64,000 nucleotides of DNA from Allocoprobacillus halotolerans (GCF_024399475.1 NZ_CP101620.1:1655608-1719607); one strand, 5' to 3'. Positions 1-9,697 are shown, counted from the first letter of the stretch. Numbers and translations are program-made. The notes: generated by a model from the letters alone, not told the origin.

Positions 1-566
1 CATATGGTGGTGATTTTTATATTGCAATTATGACAATCATTAATTCAATCAGAGAAGTCATATCTTTGCCTGGACAAGGTTTAGCCAATGCATCCCAGCC
101 TGTTTTAGGTTATAATTATGGTGCTAAACAATATCAAAGAGTTTTAAAAGCTATTCGTTTTACAACCATTACATGCTTTTTCACAAGTTTTCTTTTATGG
201 TTGAGTATTACTTTATTTCCTCAGTTTTATATTCAAATATTCAGCCATAATACAGATATTTTAGCTGATGGCATACAAGCTATTCATTTGTATTTCTTTG
301 GTTTTTTTATGATGGCTTTTCAAATGAGTGGACAAGCTGTAGCTGTAGGATTAGGAAAATCTAAACAAGCTGTTTTCTTTTCTGTTTTTAGAAAAGTGAT
401 GATTGTTGTGCCATTGACTTTGATATTGCCTTTGTATATTGGCATTGATGGTGTATTTATAGCTGAAGCCATTAGTAATTTTATAGGTGGAGGTGCTTGT
501 TATATCACAATGCTGTTGACAATTGGAAAAGATTTAAAGAAAAAGAGTCAATCTGTTGATAATTGA
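1..566 (+). CDS. MATE family efflux transporter, C-terminal part
   Basis: The reading frame is open from the window edge, so the start lies upstream and about 188 residues are visible. The visible part reads as the C-terminal half of a multidrug/toxic-compound extrusion (MATE) membrane protein: the motif QPVLGYNYGAKQYQRVLKAIR is followed by hydrophobic segments typical of the last transmembrane helices. Family knowledge: these are Na+ or H+ driven exporters of cationic drugs. A second, complete MATE gene lies at 31725-33074. Family call is firm; substrate is unknown. Confidence 0.85.
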   Translation, partial: YGGDFYIAIMTIINSIREVISLPGQGLANASQPVLGYNYGAKQYQRVLKAIRFTTITCFFTSFLLWLSITLFPQFYIQIFSHNTDILADGIQAIHLYFFGFFMMAFQMSGQAVAVGLGKSKQAVFFSVFRKVMIVVPLTLILPLYIGIDGVFIAEAISNFIGGGACYITMLLTIGKDLKKKSQSVDN

Positions 567-628
567 TGATATATTCTTAAGCATAAAGACATTTCTTTTT
601 TCATATAAATAAACGGGTGATGATTCAT

Positions 629-1297
629 ATGAAAAAAATGATGTCTTTTATTATTCTTTTTGCTTTGTGTACATGTTTATATAAACCAGTTATTCATGTT
701 TCATCATCTCAGTTATTAAGCAAGAGAGTGATTGTTTTGGACCCTGGTCATGGTGGGCTTGATAATGGAGCGAGTGTGGCGGGAGTAAATGAGGATGAAT
801 TGAATTTAAAGATTAGCTTTGCTTTAAAAGAAGAATTAGAAACACGTGGAGCTACGGTATATATGACAAGAACTGATGATCAGGATATGACAAGAAGGGA
901 TTATAATTATTCTAAGCAGGATGATATGTATTTAAGAGCTTTGAAAGTTGATGAATATCAACCAGATTTGTTTTTAAGTATTCATTTAAATTCATCCTCG
1001 TCCAGTGCATGGGGTTCTCAGGTCTTTTACTATAAAAAAAGTGAGGAAGGACAAAGACTGGCAAGTTGTATTCATGACCAGATGAAAACTTTAACAGGAA
1101 CAAGAAAGAATATTTCATCGAGTAGTTTTTATATTTTAAGAGCAACTCAATCATTAGGCGTTTTGATTGAATGTGGTTTTCTTTCTAATGCTAATGAAAG
1201 AGGACAATTAAAAAATAAGGCTTATCATAAAAAATTAGCATCTGCCATCAGTGATGGTATTGAAGATTATTTTCATTCATTTTCGGCTCCTTTTTAA
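629..1297 (+). CDS. N-acetylmuramoyl-L-alanine amidase (Amidase_3, CwlD-like)
   Basis: Predicted zinc amidase that cuts the bond between N-acetylmuramic acid and L-alanine in peptidoglycan. A hydrophobic N-terminal segment (MSFIILFALCTCLY) should export or anchor it. Zinc/catalytic motifs of Amidase_3 are visible in order: DPGHGG, a Glu in NEDELN, SIHLNSSS and ECGFLSN. I prefer the ATG at 629, which has GGGTGATG seven bases upstream, over the GTG at 617 and the ATG at 620. About 222 residues, the usual size for a single-domain CwlD-type enzyme. Whether it acts in sporulation or vegetative wall turnover cannot be told from the sequence. Confidence 0.88.
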   Translation: MKKMMSFIILFALCTCLYKPVIHVSSSQLLSKRVIVLDPGHGGLDNGASVAGVNEDELNLKISFALKEELETRGATVYMTRTDDQDMTRRDYNYSKQDDMYLRALKVDEYQPDLFLSIHLNSSSSSAWGSQVFYYKKSEEGQRLASCIHDQMKTLTGTRKNISSSSFYILRATQSLGVLIECGFLSNANERGQLKNKAYHKKLASAISDGIEDYFHSFSAPF

Positions 1298-1324
1298 AAA
1301 TATGCATAAAAAATAAAAAAAGTA

Positions 1325-1353
1325 TTGACGAAAAAAGTTGCCTATGCTAATAT
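1325..1353 (+). promoter_or_regulatory. promoter of the tRNA-Ile/Ala cluster
   Basis: TTGACG at 1325-1330 and TAATAT at 1348-1353 are separated by 17 bases, close to the sigma-A consensus, and sit about 20 bases before the first tRNA. Confidence 0.75.
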
Positions 1354-1371
1354 ATTAGGGCAGTTGTTAAT

Positions 1372-1448
<77 letters not shown>

Positions 1449-1472
1449 TTAATTACTGTTTATATATAACAT

Positions 1473-1549
<77 letters not shown>

Positions 1550-1562
1550 TGTTATAAAAAAT

Positions 1563-1638
1563 GGGGCTTTAGCTCAGCTGGGAGAGCGCCTGCTTTGCAC
1601 GCAGGAGGTCAGCGGTTCGATCCCGCTAAGCTCCACCA
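1563..1638 (+). tRNA. tRNA-Ala(TGC)
   Basis: 76-base tRNA with encoded CCA; acceptor GGGGCTT pairs with AAGCTCC, anticodon TGC in loop TTTGCAC. Ile-Ala tRNA pairs are usually found in rRNA spacers; here no 16S or 23S sequence flanks them. Confidence 0.97.
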
Positions 1639-1650
1639 TTAGAAATTTAT

Positions 1651-1677
1651 GCCTATATCATATGATATGGGCTTTTT
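1651..1677 (+). terminator. terminator of the tRNA cluster
   Basis: GCCTATATCATATGATATGG followed by GC and TTTTTT forms a stem with a T run, 12 bases after tRNA-Ala. Confidence 0.8.
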
Positions 1678-1775
1678 TATTTATCTTTTAATGAAAAGGA
1701 TAAAATATATAAATACTTTCATGGTGAAATACGATATTATGATTTGTAATAAGGAAACTATGGAAGGAAAATTCT

Positions 1776-1973
1776 TTGAAACAAATCAATACAGAAATTA
1801 ATGATTTTAAAGAATTATTAGATAATGATTGTTATTATGTAGATAAGACAATGCTTATTGAAGATGTATTAAGTGATAAGGTTATGTGGTATACCAGGCC
1901 AAGATGTTTTGATAAAAACACTCAATATGAGTATGTTTTATTATTTTTTTCCTACAAAGAAAGCACTAAATGA
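1776..1973 (+). pseudogene. fragment of an AAA-ATPase-like (DUF1703-type) protein
   Basis: A 65-codon frame reading DFKELLDNDCYYVDKTMLIE and then TRPRCFDKN resembles the N-terminus of the large AAA-ATPase-like/DUF1703 family, where the Walker A region is normally TRPRRFGKT. Here the key Arg-Phe-Gly-Lys part is altered (RCFDKN), the frame stops at 65 residues instead of about 500, and there is no proper start codon with a ribosome binding site. I read it as a decayed remnant. The family match is from memory of the motif. Confidence 0.6.
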
Positions 1974-1995
1974 TGTATTTTCTCATTTAGTGCTT
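1961..1995. repeat. 13-bp perfect inverted repeat (hairpin)
   Basis: AAGCACTAAATGA at 1961-1973 and its exact complement at 1983-1995 with a 9-base loop. It lies at the end of the ATPase fragment and just past the end of the RelE-type gene on the other strand, so it could serve as a two-way terminator. Confidence 0.6.
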
Positions 1996-1998
1996 AAT

Positions 1999-2324
1999 TT
2001 ATAAATGTCGTCCTTGATATTGTATCGTTACCACATAAACGGTTTTACGAAGTTCATCAATGTGGAATATGGCTATATAGTTATCAATAGTAATTGACGG
2101 TATTCTTTTCTGGCATATCTTCTCTCATTTCGTTCTTGGTGAGATTGTGGAAAAGTATCTAGGCTTAAAATGGCATACTTAATTCTATCAGGTTGTCTTT
2201 TAGCATTTTCGGGAGCTAATTTTTCACTTGCAATATATTTATAAATGTGGTCTAATTCACGGATTGCTTGAGGGTTAATCTTTACTTTATATTTATTCAA
2301 AATGTTTTTTCTCCAATTCTGCAA
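1999..2324 (-). pseudogene. RelE/ParE-type toxin, frameshifted
   Basis: Toxin half of a type II toxin-antitoxin pair; RelE/ParE toxins are mRNA interferases or gyrase poisons. The frame begins inside the antitoxin gene; KYKVKINPQAIRELDHIYKY matches the family N-terminus. After RKEYRQLL the frame breaks near 2088: one missing base leads to an early stop at 2073. Shifting frame restores DNYIAIFHIDELRKTVYVVT and then IQYQGRHL, ending at 1999, which is a normal C-terminus. Two glycines I would expect in the conserved strand appear as Arg and Glu (RRYARKEY). It may be truly inactive or may share the sequencing-type frameshifts seen elsewhere in this window. Confidence 0.75.
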
Positions 2325-2544
2325 AAACTAACTGAGCGTCAACAGCTTCAGATTCGTTGGTAATTTCTTGTCCAGATTCAAATATGGCTTGGTCAATACG
2401 ATTTATTTTTACATATTTATCATACAATTCACTGCTCATTATAACCAAGTCACTATATCCATTATTTGTAATAAAAATAGGTTCCTGTGCATTGTGTGCG
2501 ATATTAGAAATCTCGGTTGTATTGCGTAAATCTTTAATGGGCAT
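2293..2544 (-). CDS. Phd/YefM family antitoxin
   Basis: Antitoxin of the adjacent RelE-type toxin; such proteins bind the toxin and repress their own promoter. MPIKDLRNTTEIS followed by EPIFITNNGYSDLVIMSSELY is the classical Phd/YefM fold. The ATG at 2544 has GAGGAG eight bases upstream; the GTG at 2553 is too close to that site. The end overlaps the toxin gene start, the usual arrangement for coupled translation. 83 residues, normal length. Confidence 0.87.
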   Translation of the reverse strand: MPIKDLRNTTEISNIAHNAQEPIFITNNGYSDLVIMSSELYDKYVKINRIDQAIFESGQEITNESEAVDAQLVFAELEKKHFE

Positions 2545-2553
2545 ATGTTTCAC

Positions 2554-3250
2554 TCCTCGAACATAATTATAACATAATTGTGTTCAAGAAAGGCAATGTG
2601 GGTATATAGTATATTGTTGGCTTTATAAAAATAATAACACAAAGTAGTCAGTATCATTAAATGACATAAGTTAATGAATTTTCTTAGTATAAATTCATTT
2701 GTAGTATTAAAGATGATGGGTAGGTATTACTTTTTACATTATACTAGAGAAATCTTTTGGAAACAGATATTCGTATTTTAAGAAAAAATTTCTAGTTCTC
2801 GAATAATCAGAAAGATCATATAAACATTTTATAAAATGAAAATCAGTCAAATCATTTTATAATAGAACATCTTAACATGGGTTATTATAATTCTTTGTTT
2901 TAGAAAGGTAGCAAATATTTTTGAGCTAAATGTTGAGTTATTTTCAAATGGGTATGAAATGGTGAGTCTCTAATGATTGACCGTTTTTTTCATAAGAAAT
3001 TTCAAGTCTTTTATTTATAACGATGATATGACATAGAAGAATCGTTATTCTAATCATTTTTATAATATTGATAATTTAATTTTTTGGAATAGTGTTCTTG
3101 TTATAGTAAAAGATAGAATAAAGCTTCTTTTAAAGAAAAAAACTTTTTTGTTAAGTGATGGATAAAATGAGTTGTTTATTTTCGCTCATAAAAATATTAA
3201 AAATAAAACATTTTCAACAAAAAAACTCATGTATACTTGGATTAGAAAGA
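2554..3250. other. gene-free stretch
   Basis: About 700 AT-rich bases with no convincing frame, ribosome binding site or RNA gene. It contains a 14-base palindrome at 2825-2838 (CATTTTATAAAATG). I see nothing else beyond a possible -10 (TATACT, 3232-3237) for the PTS gene downstream. Confidence 0.5.
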
Positions 3251-3273
3251 GAAATGATAGCGCTATGAATTTC
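3251..3273. promoter_or_regulatory. palindromic operator (cre-like) before the PTS gene
   Basis: ATAGCGCTAT (3257-3266) is a perfect palindrome, extended by GAAAT and ATTTC on the outside. TGATAGCGCTATGA matches the catabolite-responsive element pattern at 12 of 14 places. It sits 20 bases after TATACT and just before the ribosome binding site, where a repressor or CcpA would block transcription. Which protein binds is inference. Confidence 0.55.
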
Positions 3274-3293
3274 ACAATAAAGGAGGAAAAATG

Positions 3294-4583
3294 ATGAATT
3301 TTTTTAATAAGCTACAAACAGGCTTAGAGAAAGTGGTTGGACCATTTGCAACAATGGTAGCTAACAGTAAATATATTAAAGCCTTAACAGAAGGTTTTAT
3401 GTATACAATGCCAATAACTTTAGGGGTTGCTTTTATTGCTGTTTTATCAAATTTACCTATTGATCCATGGGTTGATTTTCTTAATAGTATAGGTTTATAT
3501 ACTATTGGACAAGAAGTTGTTTCACTGACATTATCTTTACTTGCAATATATGTTGTAGGGGCAATTGGATATTGCTTTACAAGAAATGAAGGAGAACAAG
3601 GTATTATTGGGGCTGTGATGTCAACAGCAGCATTTATTATTTTGATGCCAATTCAAACTTTTACTAATGAAGCAGGAAGTTCTGTTTCCACTCTAGCAAC
3701 AAGCTATATGGGTAGTGATGGAATTTTCTTGGCATTAATTTTAGGACTCTTTATTCCTAGATTATATTGCTTTTTAATGAGTAAGAATTTAAAATTAAAA
3801 TTACCAGATTCAGTACCACCAATGGTCGCTCAATCATTAGCACCAACATTTGTAGCGATGATTATCTTTACATTTGTGTTCGCTTTAAAATATGTTTGTA
3901 CATTGACACCATATGGTAATGTCTTCAATGTTGTTTCAACATTGATTGGAAAACCTATTTCTTATTTTGGAGCATCTCCAATTTCACTTATTATTGTCTT
4001 TTCATTAATGAATTTAATTTGGTTCTTTGGTATTCATCCTAATGCGATTTTAATGCCATATATGCCAGTCTTAATGATGGCATCAATGGCAAATACAGAA
4101 GCATTCTTAGCGGGGAAAGCCATGCCTTATCTTGTTTTTGGAATCATTGGAACATGTGTACAAATTGGTGGGGCAGGAAATACTTTAGGATTATGTATTG
4201 CGACCTTATTTGCAAAATCTGAAAAATATAAAGCTATGCGAAAACTTGTGATTCCGGCAAATATTTTTAATATCAATGAACCAATCATCTTTGGATTCCC
4301 AATCATGTTGAATCCATTATATGTGATTCCAATGGTCTTTTCACCAGCTGTTTCAGGACTCGTTGCATGGGCATTAATTGGTGTTTTCCCAATTTCATTT
4401 AACCCAACCATTTCAATGCCGTGGGTTACACCAGGATTTATTACAACATTCTTCCAAGGTGGTGTATTCCTATTGTTGTTATGGTTAATAAGTTTGGCTA
4501 TTCATTTTGTGATGTATTTACCATTCTTCTTAATTGATGACAACAATGCTTTAAAACAAGAACAAAAAATGAAAGCTGAATAG
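3294..4583 (+). CDS. PTS system IIC component, lactose/cellobiose family
   Basis: Membrane permease subunit of a phosphotransferase system importing and phosphorylating a disaccharide, probably a beta-glucoside. 429 residues with about ten hydrophobic segments; GGAGNTLGL and NEPIIFGFPIMLNP are the conserved IIC motifs of the lactose/cellobiose family. AGGAGG lies 7 bases before the ATG at 3294 (another ATG at 3291 is 4 bases away). No IIA or IIB gene is present in this window, so partner subunits must be encoded elsewhere. Downstream GH1 and esterase genes support a beta-glucoside role; an IS element now separates them. Confidence 0.92.
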   Translation: MNFFNKLQTGLEKVVGPFATMVANSKYIKALTEGFMYTMPITLGVAFIAVLSNLPIDPWVDFLNSIGLYTIGQEVVSLTLSLLAIYVVGAIGYCFTRNEGEQGIIGAVMSTAAFIILMPIQTFTNEAGSSVSTLATSYMGSDGIFLALILGLFIPRLYCFLMSKNLKLKLPDSVPPMVAQSLAPTFVAMIIFTFVFALKYVCTLTPYGNVFNVVSTLIGKPISYFGASPISLIIVFSLMNLIWFFGIHPNAILMPYMPVLMMASMANTEAFLAGKAMPYLVFGIIGTCVQIGGAGNTLGLCIATLFAKSEKYKAMRKLVIPANIFNINEPIIFGFPIMLNPLYVIPMVFSPAVSGLVAWALIGVFPISFNPTISMPWVTPGFITTFFQGGVFLLLLWLISLAIHFVMYLPFFLIDDNNALKQEQKMKAE

Positions 4584-4608
4584 AAGTTTGTTTCGACAAA
4601 CTTCTTTT
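4583..4608 (+). terminator. terminator after the PTS IIC gene
   Basis: GAAGTTTGT, TTCG tetraloop, ACAAACTTC, then TTTT; begins at the stop codon. Confidence 0.85.
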
Positions 4609-4611
4609 AAA

Positions 4612-4669
4612 AGACAAACTATTAAATGTCAATAATTAATTTAAAAAAATGATTTTAATAGTGTTTGTC
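4612..4669. repeat. imperfect inverted repeat beside the IS end
   Basis: GACAAACTATTAAA (4613-4626) faces TTTTAATAGTGTTTGTC (4653-4669), a stem with a two-base bulge. The GACAAAC segment also occurs in the right-hand inverted repeat of the neighbouring IS element, so this may be part of its target or of an older insertion. Confidence 0.5.
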
Positions 4670-4687
4670 CTGATTTAGAGGAGCAAT
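4663..4687. repeat. left inverted repeat of the IS1111-like element
   Basis: Reads GTTTGTCCTGATTTAGAGG plus AGCAAT; its reverse complement matches 6233-6257 at 23 of 25 bases. Confidence 0.85.
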
Positions 4688-4788
4688 CCGATGTTCTTTG
4701 ATGTTTTTAGTGGATTTTTGGGTGCACTAAAAACAACTTCTCAAAACTCAGTGTTTGAAAGCTCTTACATTTTAGGTTTTCTTTGTTT
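4688..4788 (-). ncRNA. candidate guide RNA region (seekRNA/bridge RNA) of the IS
   Basis: The 101 bases between the transposase stop and the inverted repeat are non-coding and contain a 10-bp stem (GTTTTTAGTG, 4704-4713 region, facing CACTAAAAAC) around a 12-base loop. In IS1111-type elements a short structured RNA encoded downstream of the transposase specifies the target. Position and hairpin fit, but I cannot run a covariance search, so this is a hypothesis. Confidence 0.35.
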
Positions 4789-6192
4789 TTAAGCTACTGA
4801 TTCCGTTGCTTCGTTCCTATAAACAAAGCGATGGATTTCACCATTGATATCAGAATACTGATAAATCTGTTTTCTGGTATTCTTTGGAAAATCTAAAGAT
4901 ATTGAATTGAAGAACGTATTTCGGGTTTCTTCTGGTAATCGCATGATATTTTCATGCATGATTATAAAACTGCTTTCGTTTTTCATGATTGAATAGATAT
5001 ATCTGGCAATGCGATTGGCAACTGCAATGACCGCTAATTTATGACGCTTTTTATTTCCGTTCTTCACTCTTTCAAATAAGTGTTTAAGAACAGGATTATG
5101 TCGTCTGGCAAATTCGGCAATCATGTAAAGAGCGTGTCTCAGGTATTTTGAGCCTTTCTTGGAAATCTTGCCCATGATTTCCACAGACTTGCCAGAACGC
5201 TTGTTACGTGGTGATGAACCACTGTAAGAGACATAATGATCAGCATTTTTGAATCTGAAGATGTCTCCGGTTTCAGCGATGATAACAGCGGCAGTCAAAG
5301 GACCACAGCCAGTGATGGTCAACAGCAGACTGTAAACATTAAAAGTGGCAGCAAGCTTTCTGATATCTTTTTCAATCAGTTTCAATTGTGTACGAATATG
5401 GATGATGCTTTCAACAGTGTTGGAAATAACATATCTCATATGATCGGATACATGTGGAACCAGTGTATCCTGAGCATAATTGAAAAGCTTATCAATCTTA
5501 TCCATACTGCAGCGATGTTTAGTTGCTTCGTAAACAAGATGAAACACTTCATTTTTGGAAGCATTTATGATATCATGCGAAGTAGGATATTGAGATAAGA
5601 CAGCCAGGAAAGCAGCTGATTTAGGTTCAAAAACATACTGAAGTTCAGGGAAATAACAATCACAAAGGGCAATGAGACGGTTAGTTTCCTGAGAATAGAG
5701 TTTTTTAATCTGATAGTGTCTGTGAACGAGAGCCTTAAGATCTTGATATCCGTTTTTGTTTTCAAAAACAGAATCTGAAACATATTTGACCTGATCATCA
5801 GTACCGATAATGGAACAGATGGTTTGAGCATCCAAAGGATCAGATTTAGATATATTATGGCTTTCTCTCCATTTATTAACGAAATCCGTATTAAGCTGAT
5901 GGATTTCTTCATCGCTATTACAGTTTTGTTTAATAAAGGTGTAGATATTAGTAGAATATATGCCAGTGACTTCCAAAGCAAAATAAGTGTGGAGACAGTA
6001 CTGATCACTGGAATACTTTCTAACAGTATTTAAAAACTCAACAACTTCAGATTTAATAAACTTAAAAGATAATTTTTTTCTAAGGAAATGAGGTTTGACC
6101 GATCTTAATTCAGGGACAGCCAGAACAGCAGCATCAGCCTTGCCTTTAGAGACATCAATGCCAACATAAAGATTGTAATTGTAATTTTTCAT
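4789..6192 (-). CDS. IS110/IS1111 family transposase
   Basis: 467-residue recombinase. The N-terminus has the DEDD RuvC-like fold (YVGIDVSKGKADAAVLA, and LEVTGIYS with a catalytic Glu; NISKSDPLDAQTI carries the late Asp residues). The C-terminal Transposase_20 domain is seen at LLTITGCGPLTAAVIIAETG through KRSGKSVEIMGKISKKG, including the catalytic Ser region (SYSGSSPRNKRSG). The gene is intact and the start ATG at 6192 has GAAGGTC-type purines upstream. An active element is possible. Antisense frames inside it are shadows. Confidence 0.95.
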   Translation of the reverse strand: MKNYNYNLYVGIDVSKGKADAAVLAVPELRSVKPHFLRKKLSFKFIKSEVVEFLNTVRKYSSDQYCLHTYFALEVTGIYSTNIYTFIKQNCNSDEEIHQLNTDFVNKWRESHNISKSDPLDAQTICSIIGTDDQVKYVSDSVFENKNGYQDLKALVHRHYQIKKLYSQETNRLIALCDCYFPELQYVFEPKSAAFLAVLSQYPTSHDIINASKNEVFHLVYEATKHRCSMDKIDKLFNYAQDTLVPHVSDHMRYVISNTVESIIHIRTQLKLIEKDIRKLAATFNVYSLLLTITGCGPLTAAVIIAETGDIFRFKNADHYVSYSGSSPRNKRSGKSVEIMGKISKKGSKYLRHALYMIAEFARRHNPVLKHLFERVKNGNKKRHKLAVIAVANRIARYIYSIMKNESSFIIMHENIMRLPEETRNTFFNSISLDFPKNTRKQIYQYSDINGEIHRFVYRNEATESVA

Positions 6193-6232
6193 AAAAAATG
6201 ACCTTCTTTCTAAAGTATGTAAATGGTTTTGA

Positions 6233-6257
6233 ATTGCACCTCTAAATCAAGACAAAC
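6233..6257. repeat. right inverted repeat of the IS1111-like element
   Basis: Begins ATTGCACCTCTAAATCAAG and ends ACAAAC; 40 bases upstream of the transposase start. Partner of 4663-4687. Confidence 0.85.
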
Positions 6258-6430
6258 GCAACCTCGTAAATGCGGAGACAAGTGAGAATACACTGCTGCA
6301 ACAAACTCATTCGGGTATAAAGTACGCCTTGAACAGAGGATTAAGTCTTTTAGAAGCGAACATAACAAGATGGCCGCAGGAGAAAAGAATAAAACCTTGA
6401 TTCAAAACGAAACTATTATCTTAAAAGAGA
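6258..6430. other. non-coding stretch, visibly less AT-rich than its surroundings
   Basis: No frame of note. Short runs such as CGCAACCTCG, GGCCGCAGG and CATTCGGG stand out in this AT-rich window. It may be a structured leader RNA, a bridge-RNA-like region read on the minus strand ahead of the transposase, or a leftover of another element. I recognise no known riboswitch. Confidence 0.35.
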
Positions 6431-6509
6431 GTGTAGAAGCAAGGATTTTTTAAACAACTGAGATATCTCAGTTGTTTAAAAAGAGAAATCCTTAATTCAA
6501 ACTTCTATA
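6431..6509. repeat. 79-bp nested palindrome
   Basis: The core at 6450-6479 is a perfect 30-base palindrome centred on GAGATATCTC. It is enclosed by AAGGATTT (6441-6448) facing AAATCCTT, and further out by GTGTAGAAG facing CTTCTATAC. It ends 24 bases before the esterase start. No T run follows on either strand, so it is not an ordinary terminator; an operator, a small palindromic mobile repeat or a recombination target are options. Confidence 0.75.
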
Positions 6510-6533
6510 CATATTATACGAGGAGAGATATAT

Positions 6534-7268
6534 ATGGCGAAAATACAATGTAATGTGATTTCGTATACTTTAATGAGAACGGTTGATATTGATGTGATTT
6601 TACCAACTGTAACAATTCCTGAAAGTTTGATGAATCAGGGAAAAGTGCATCATGACTATCAAAAGAAATTTCCAGTTTTATATCTTTTACATGGGTTTGG
6701 AAACAATCATGCACAATGGTGTGGCTATACTAATGTAGAACTTTATGCTGAGGAAAGACAAATCGCAGTCGTGATGATTTCAGGTGAAAACAAAAAGTAT
6801 ATTGATCAAAATGAAGATTTGTTTGCGAATTTTATTGCTTATGAGCTTCCTGAGTTTATTACGCAAGTTTTCCCAATTTCTACAAGAAAAGAAGATACTT
6901 TTATTGCAGGACTTTCAATGGGAGGATTTGGAGCTTTATATCATGGTTTAAGTCGTCCTGAGAAATATAGTGCTATAGGAGCTTTTTCACCAGGAATCAA
7001 AATGCAAGGAAATCCAATAGATCTTTATGAAGTATTGGAATCATGTGATCAAAAGATTCCTATCTATATGGCTTGTGGTGAAAATGATTTCCTTTATGAT
7101 ACAAATGTTGAATTTGTAAAAAGTCTTCAAGACAAACATATGCCATTAACATGGTTGAGTGTACCAGGTTATGAACATGAGTGGCGTTTCTGGGATAAAT
7201 GTATTGAAGAATTTTTAGATTGGATACAGCGCAGTGATGCCTATGCCAATGCAAAAAGAAAAATTTAA
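6534..7268 (+). CDS. alpha/beta-hydrolase esterase (EstA/esterase D type)
   Basis: Predicted cytoplasmic serine esterase of 244 residues, likely removing acetyl or other acyl groups from sugars. Oxyanion/strand motif PVLYLLHGFGNN near residue 45, nucleophile elbow GLSMGG near 126, acid in CGENDF and histidine in GYEHEWRFW near 220. AGGAGA sits ten bases before the ATG. It is followed 12 bases later by a GH1 gene, so the pair should form one operon acting on acylated glucosides. Deacetylation is inferred from context; the fold is firm. Confidence 0.85.
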   Translation: MAKIQCNVISYTLMRTVDIDVILPTVTIPESLMNQGKVHHDYQKKFPVLYLLHGFGNNHAQWCGYTNVELYAEERQIAVVMISGENKKYIDQNEDLFANFIAYELPEFITQVFPISTRKEDTFIAGLSMGGFGALYHGLSRPEKYSAIGAFSPGIKMQGNPIDLYEVLESCDQKIPIYMACGENDFLYDTNVEFVKSLQDKHMPLTWLSVPGYEHEWRFWDKCIEEFLDWIQRSDAYANAKRKI

Positions 7269-8747
<1,479 letters not shown>

Positions 8748-8801
8748 TATGTAAGTTGATGTGATATCCAAAAATATGTTAGAATGTTGCTGGTGATAAA
8801 A

Positions 8802-9644
8802 ATGCGATTAATTTTTGATGAAGAATATGAAGATATTGATAGTAGCGTGAGAAACTATGATAATAATAAATATTGCTTATTTATAGATTCGGCAGGGTAC
8901 AATGAAACATCATCAATAATAGATGTTCATTGGCATGAATGGTTAGAAATTGTACATATCATTGATGGTCATATGACAACATTGACACCCTCAGGGGCAT
9001 TTGAAGTGGGAGCAGGCGATGTGATTATAATTGGTATGCAGTCATTGCATAAAATGATTGGTAATGCTGGGAACTTTCGTTTTCAGTGCTTACATATCAA
9101 TATTGGATTTATTTTACAACATATGCCTTCAACATTATTAATTGATAAAGTGTTTATGATTCAAAATCAAAAGGTTTTTATTGACTTGCTTTCACAAGTT
9201 ATTTTAAAAATGAATCATGATGATATTATTTCCCAATTAGAATACAAAGCATCCCTTCTTTCTTTATTAGCACAATGTTTGCAAGAAAGTCATTATGATC
9301 CAACCTCTTATCATCATGAAAATAATGATACATTTTCAAGGATTCTCTTTTATGTCAGTACTCATTATCGTGAAGATATTTCTTTAGCACATCTATCTGA
9401 GCATTTTGGATATACAACACAACATATTTCATTAATGTTTAAACGTTATTTAAACACAAATTATTATACTTATCTTACAAAACTACGTTTAGATAGAGCT
9501 AAATTTTTATTAATGACATCACAAAAACGTATTATTGATATTGCGTTTGAATGTGGTTTTTCAAGTGAACATGTATTAATTAATCATTTTAAAAAATGGT
9601 ATGCAATTACACCATCACAATATCGTAAACAGGAACATTCATAA
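8802..9644 (+). CDS. AraC family transcriptional regulator
   Basis: About 280 residues. N-terminal cupin-like sensor domain (DVHWHEWLEIVHIIDGH, GDVIIIGMQSLHKMIG) and C-terminal double helix-turn-helix (ISLAHLSEHFGYTTQHISLM, then IIDIAFECGFSSEHVLINHF). GGTGAT just upstream supports ATG 8802; an ATG at 8784 adds six residues. Placed directly after the GH1 gene, it is the natural regulator of this sugar operon, probably an activator responding to the imported sugar. Confidence 0.9.
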   Translation: MRLIFDEEYEDIDSSVRNYDNNKYCLFIDSAGYNETSSIIDVHWHEWLEIVHIIDGHMTTLTPSGAFEVGAGDVIIIGMQSLHKMIGNAGNFRFQCLHINIGFILQHMPSTLLIDKVFMIQNQKVFIDLLSQVILKMNHDDIISQLEYKASLLSLLAQCLQESHYDPTSYHHENNDTFSRILFYVSTHYREDISLAHLSEHFGYTTQHISLMFKRYLNTNYYTYLTKLRLDRAKFLLMTSQKRIIDIAFECGFSSEHVLINHFKKWYAITPSQYRKQEHS

Positions 9645-9647
9645 ATG

Positions 9648-9684
9648 ACAAGGACCTTTTCTTTAAGAAAGTGTCCTTGTTTTA
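9648..9684 (+). terminator. terminator after the AraC regulator
   Basis: ACAAGGAC (9648-9655) pairs with GTCCTTGT (9673-9680), with inner pairing CTTT/AAAG and a following TTTT. It also lies in the leader of the ROK gene, so partial read-through may feed that gene. Confidence 0.75.
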
Positions 9685-9697
9685 TAAGGAGGGCAAA

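Larger units (their letters stand above)
4663..6257 (-). mobile_element. IS110 family element, IS1111-like
   Basis: About 1.6 kb bounded by 25-base inverted repeats (4663-4687 and 6233-6257) that differ at only two positions, with a single DEDD transposase on the minus strand. Subterminal inverted repeats are the mark of the IS1111 group; IS110 proper has none. The exact ends may lie a few bases outside the repeats. Inserted between the PTS gene and the esterase/GH1 operon. No target duplication is visible, as expected for this family. Confidence 0.8.

Noticed and set aside
5236-5598. 120-codon frame on the plus strand
   Set aside because: Antisense shadow of the IS110 transposase, without a ribosome binding site.
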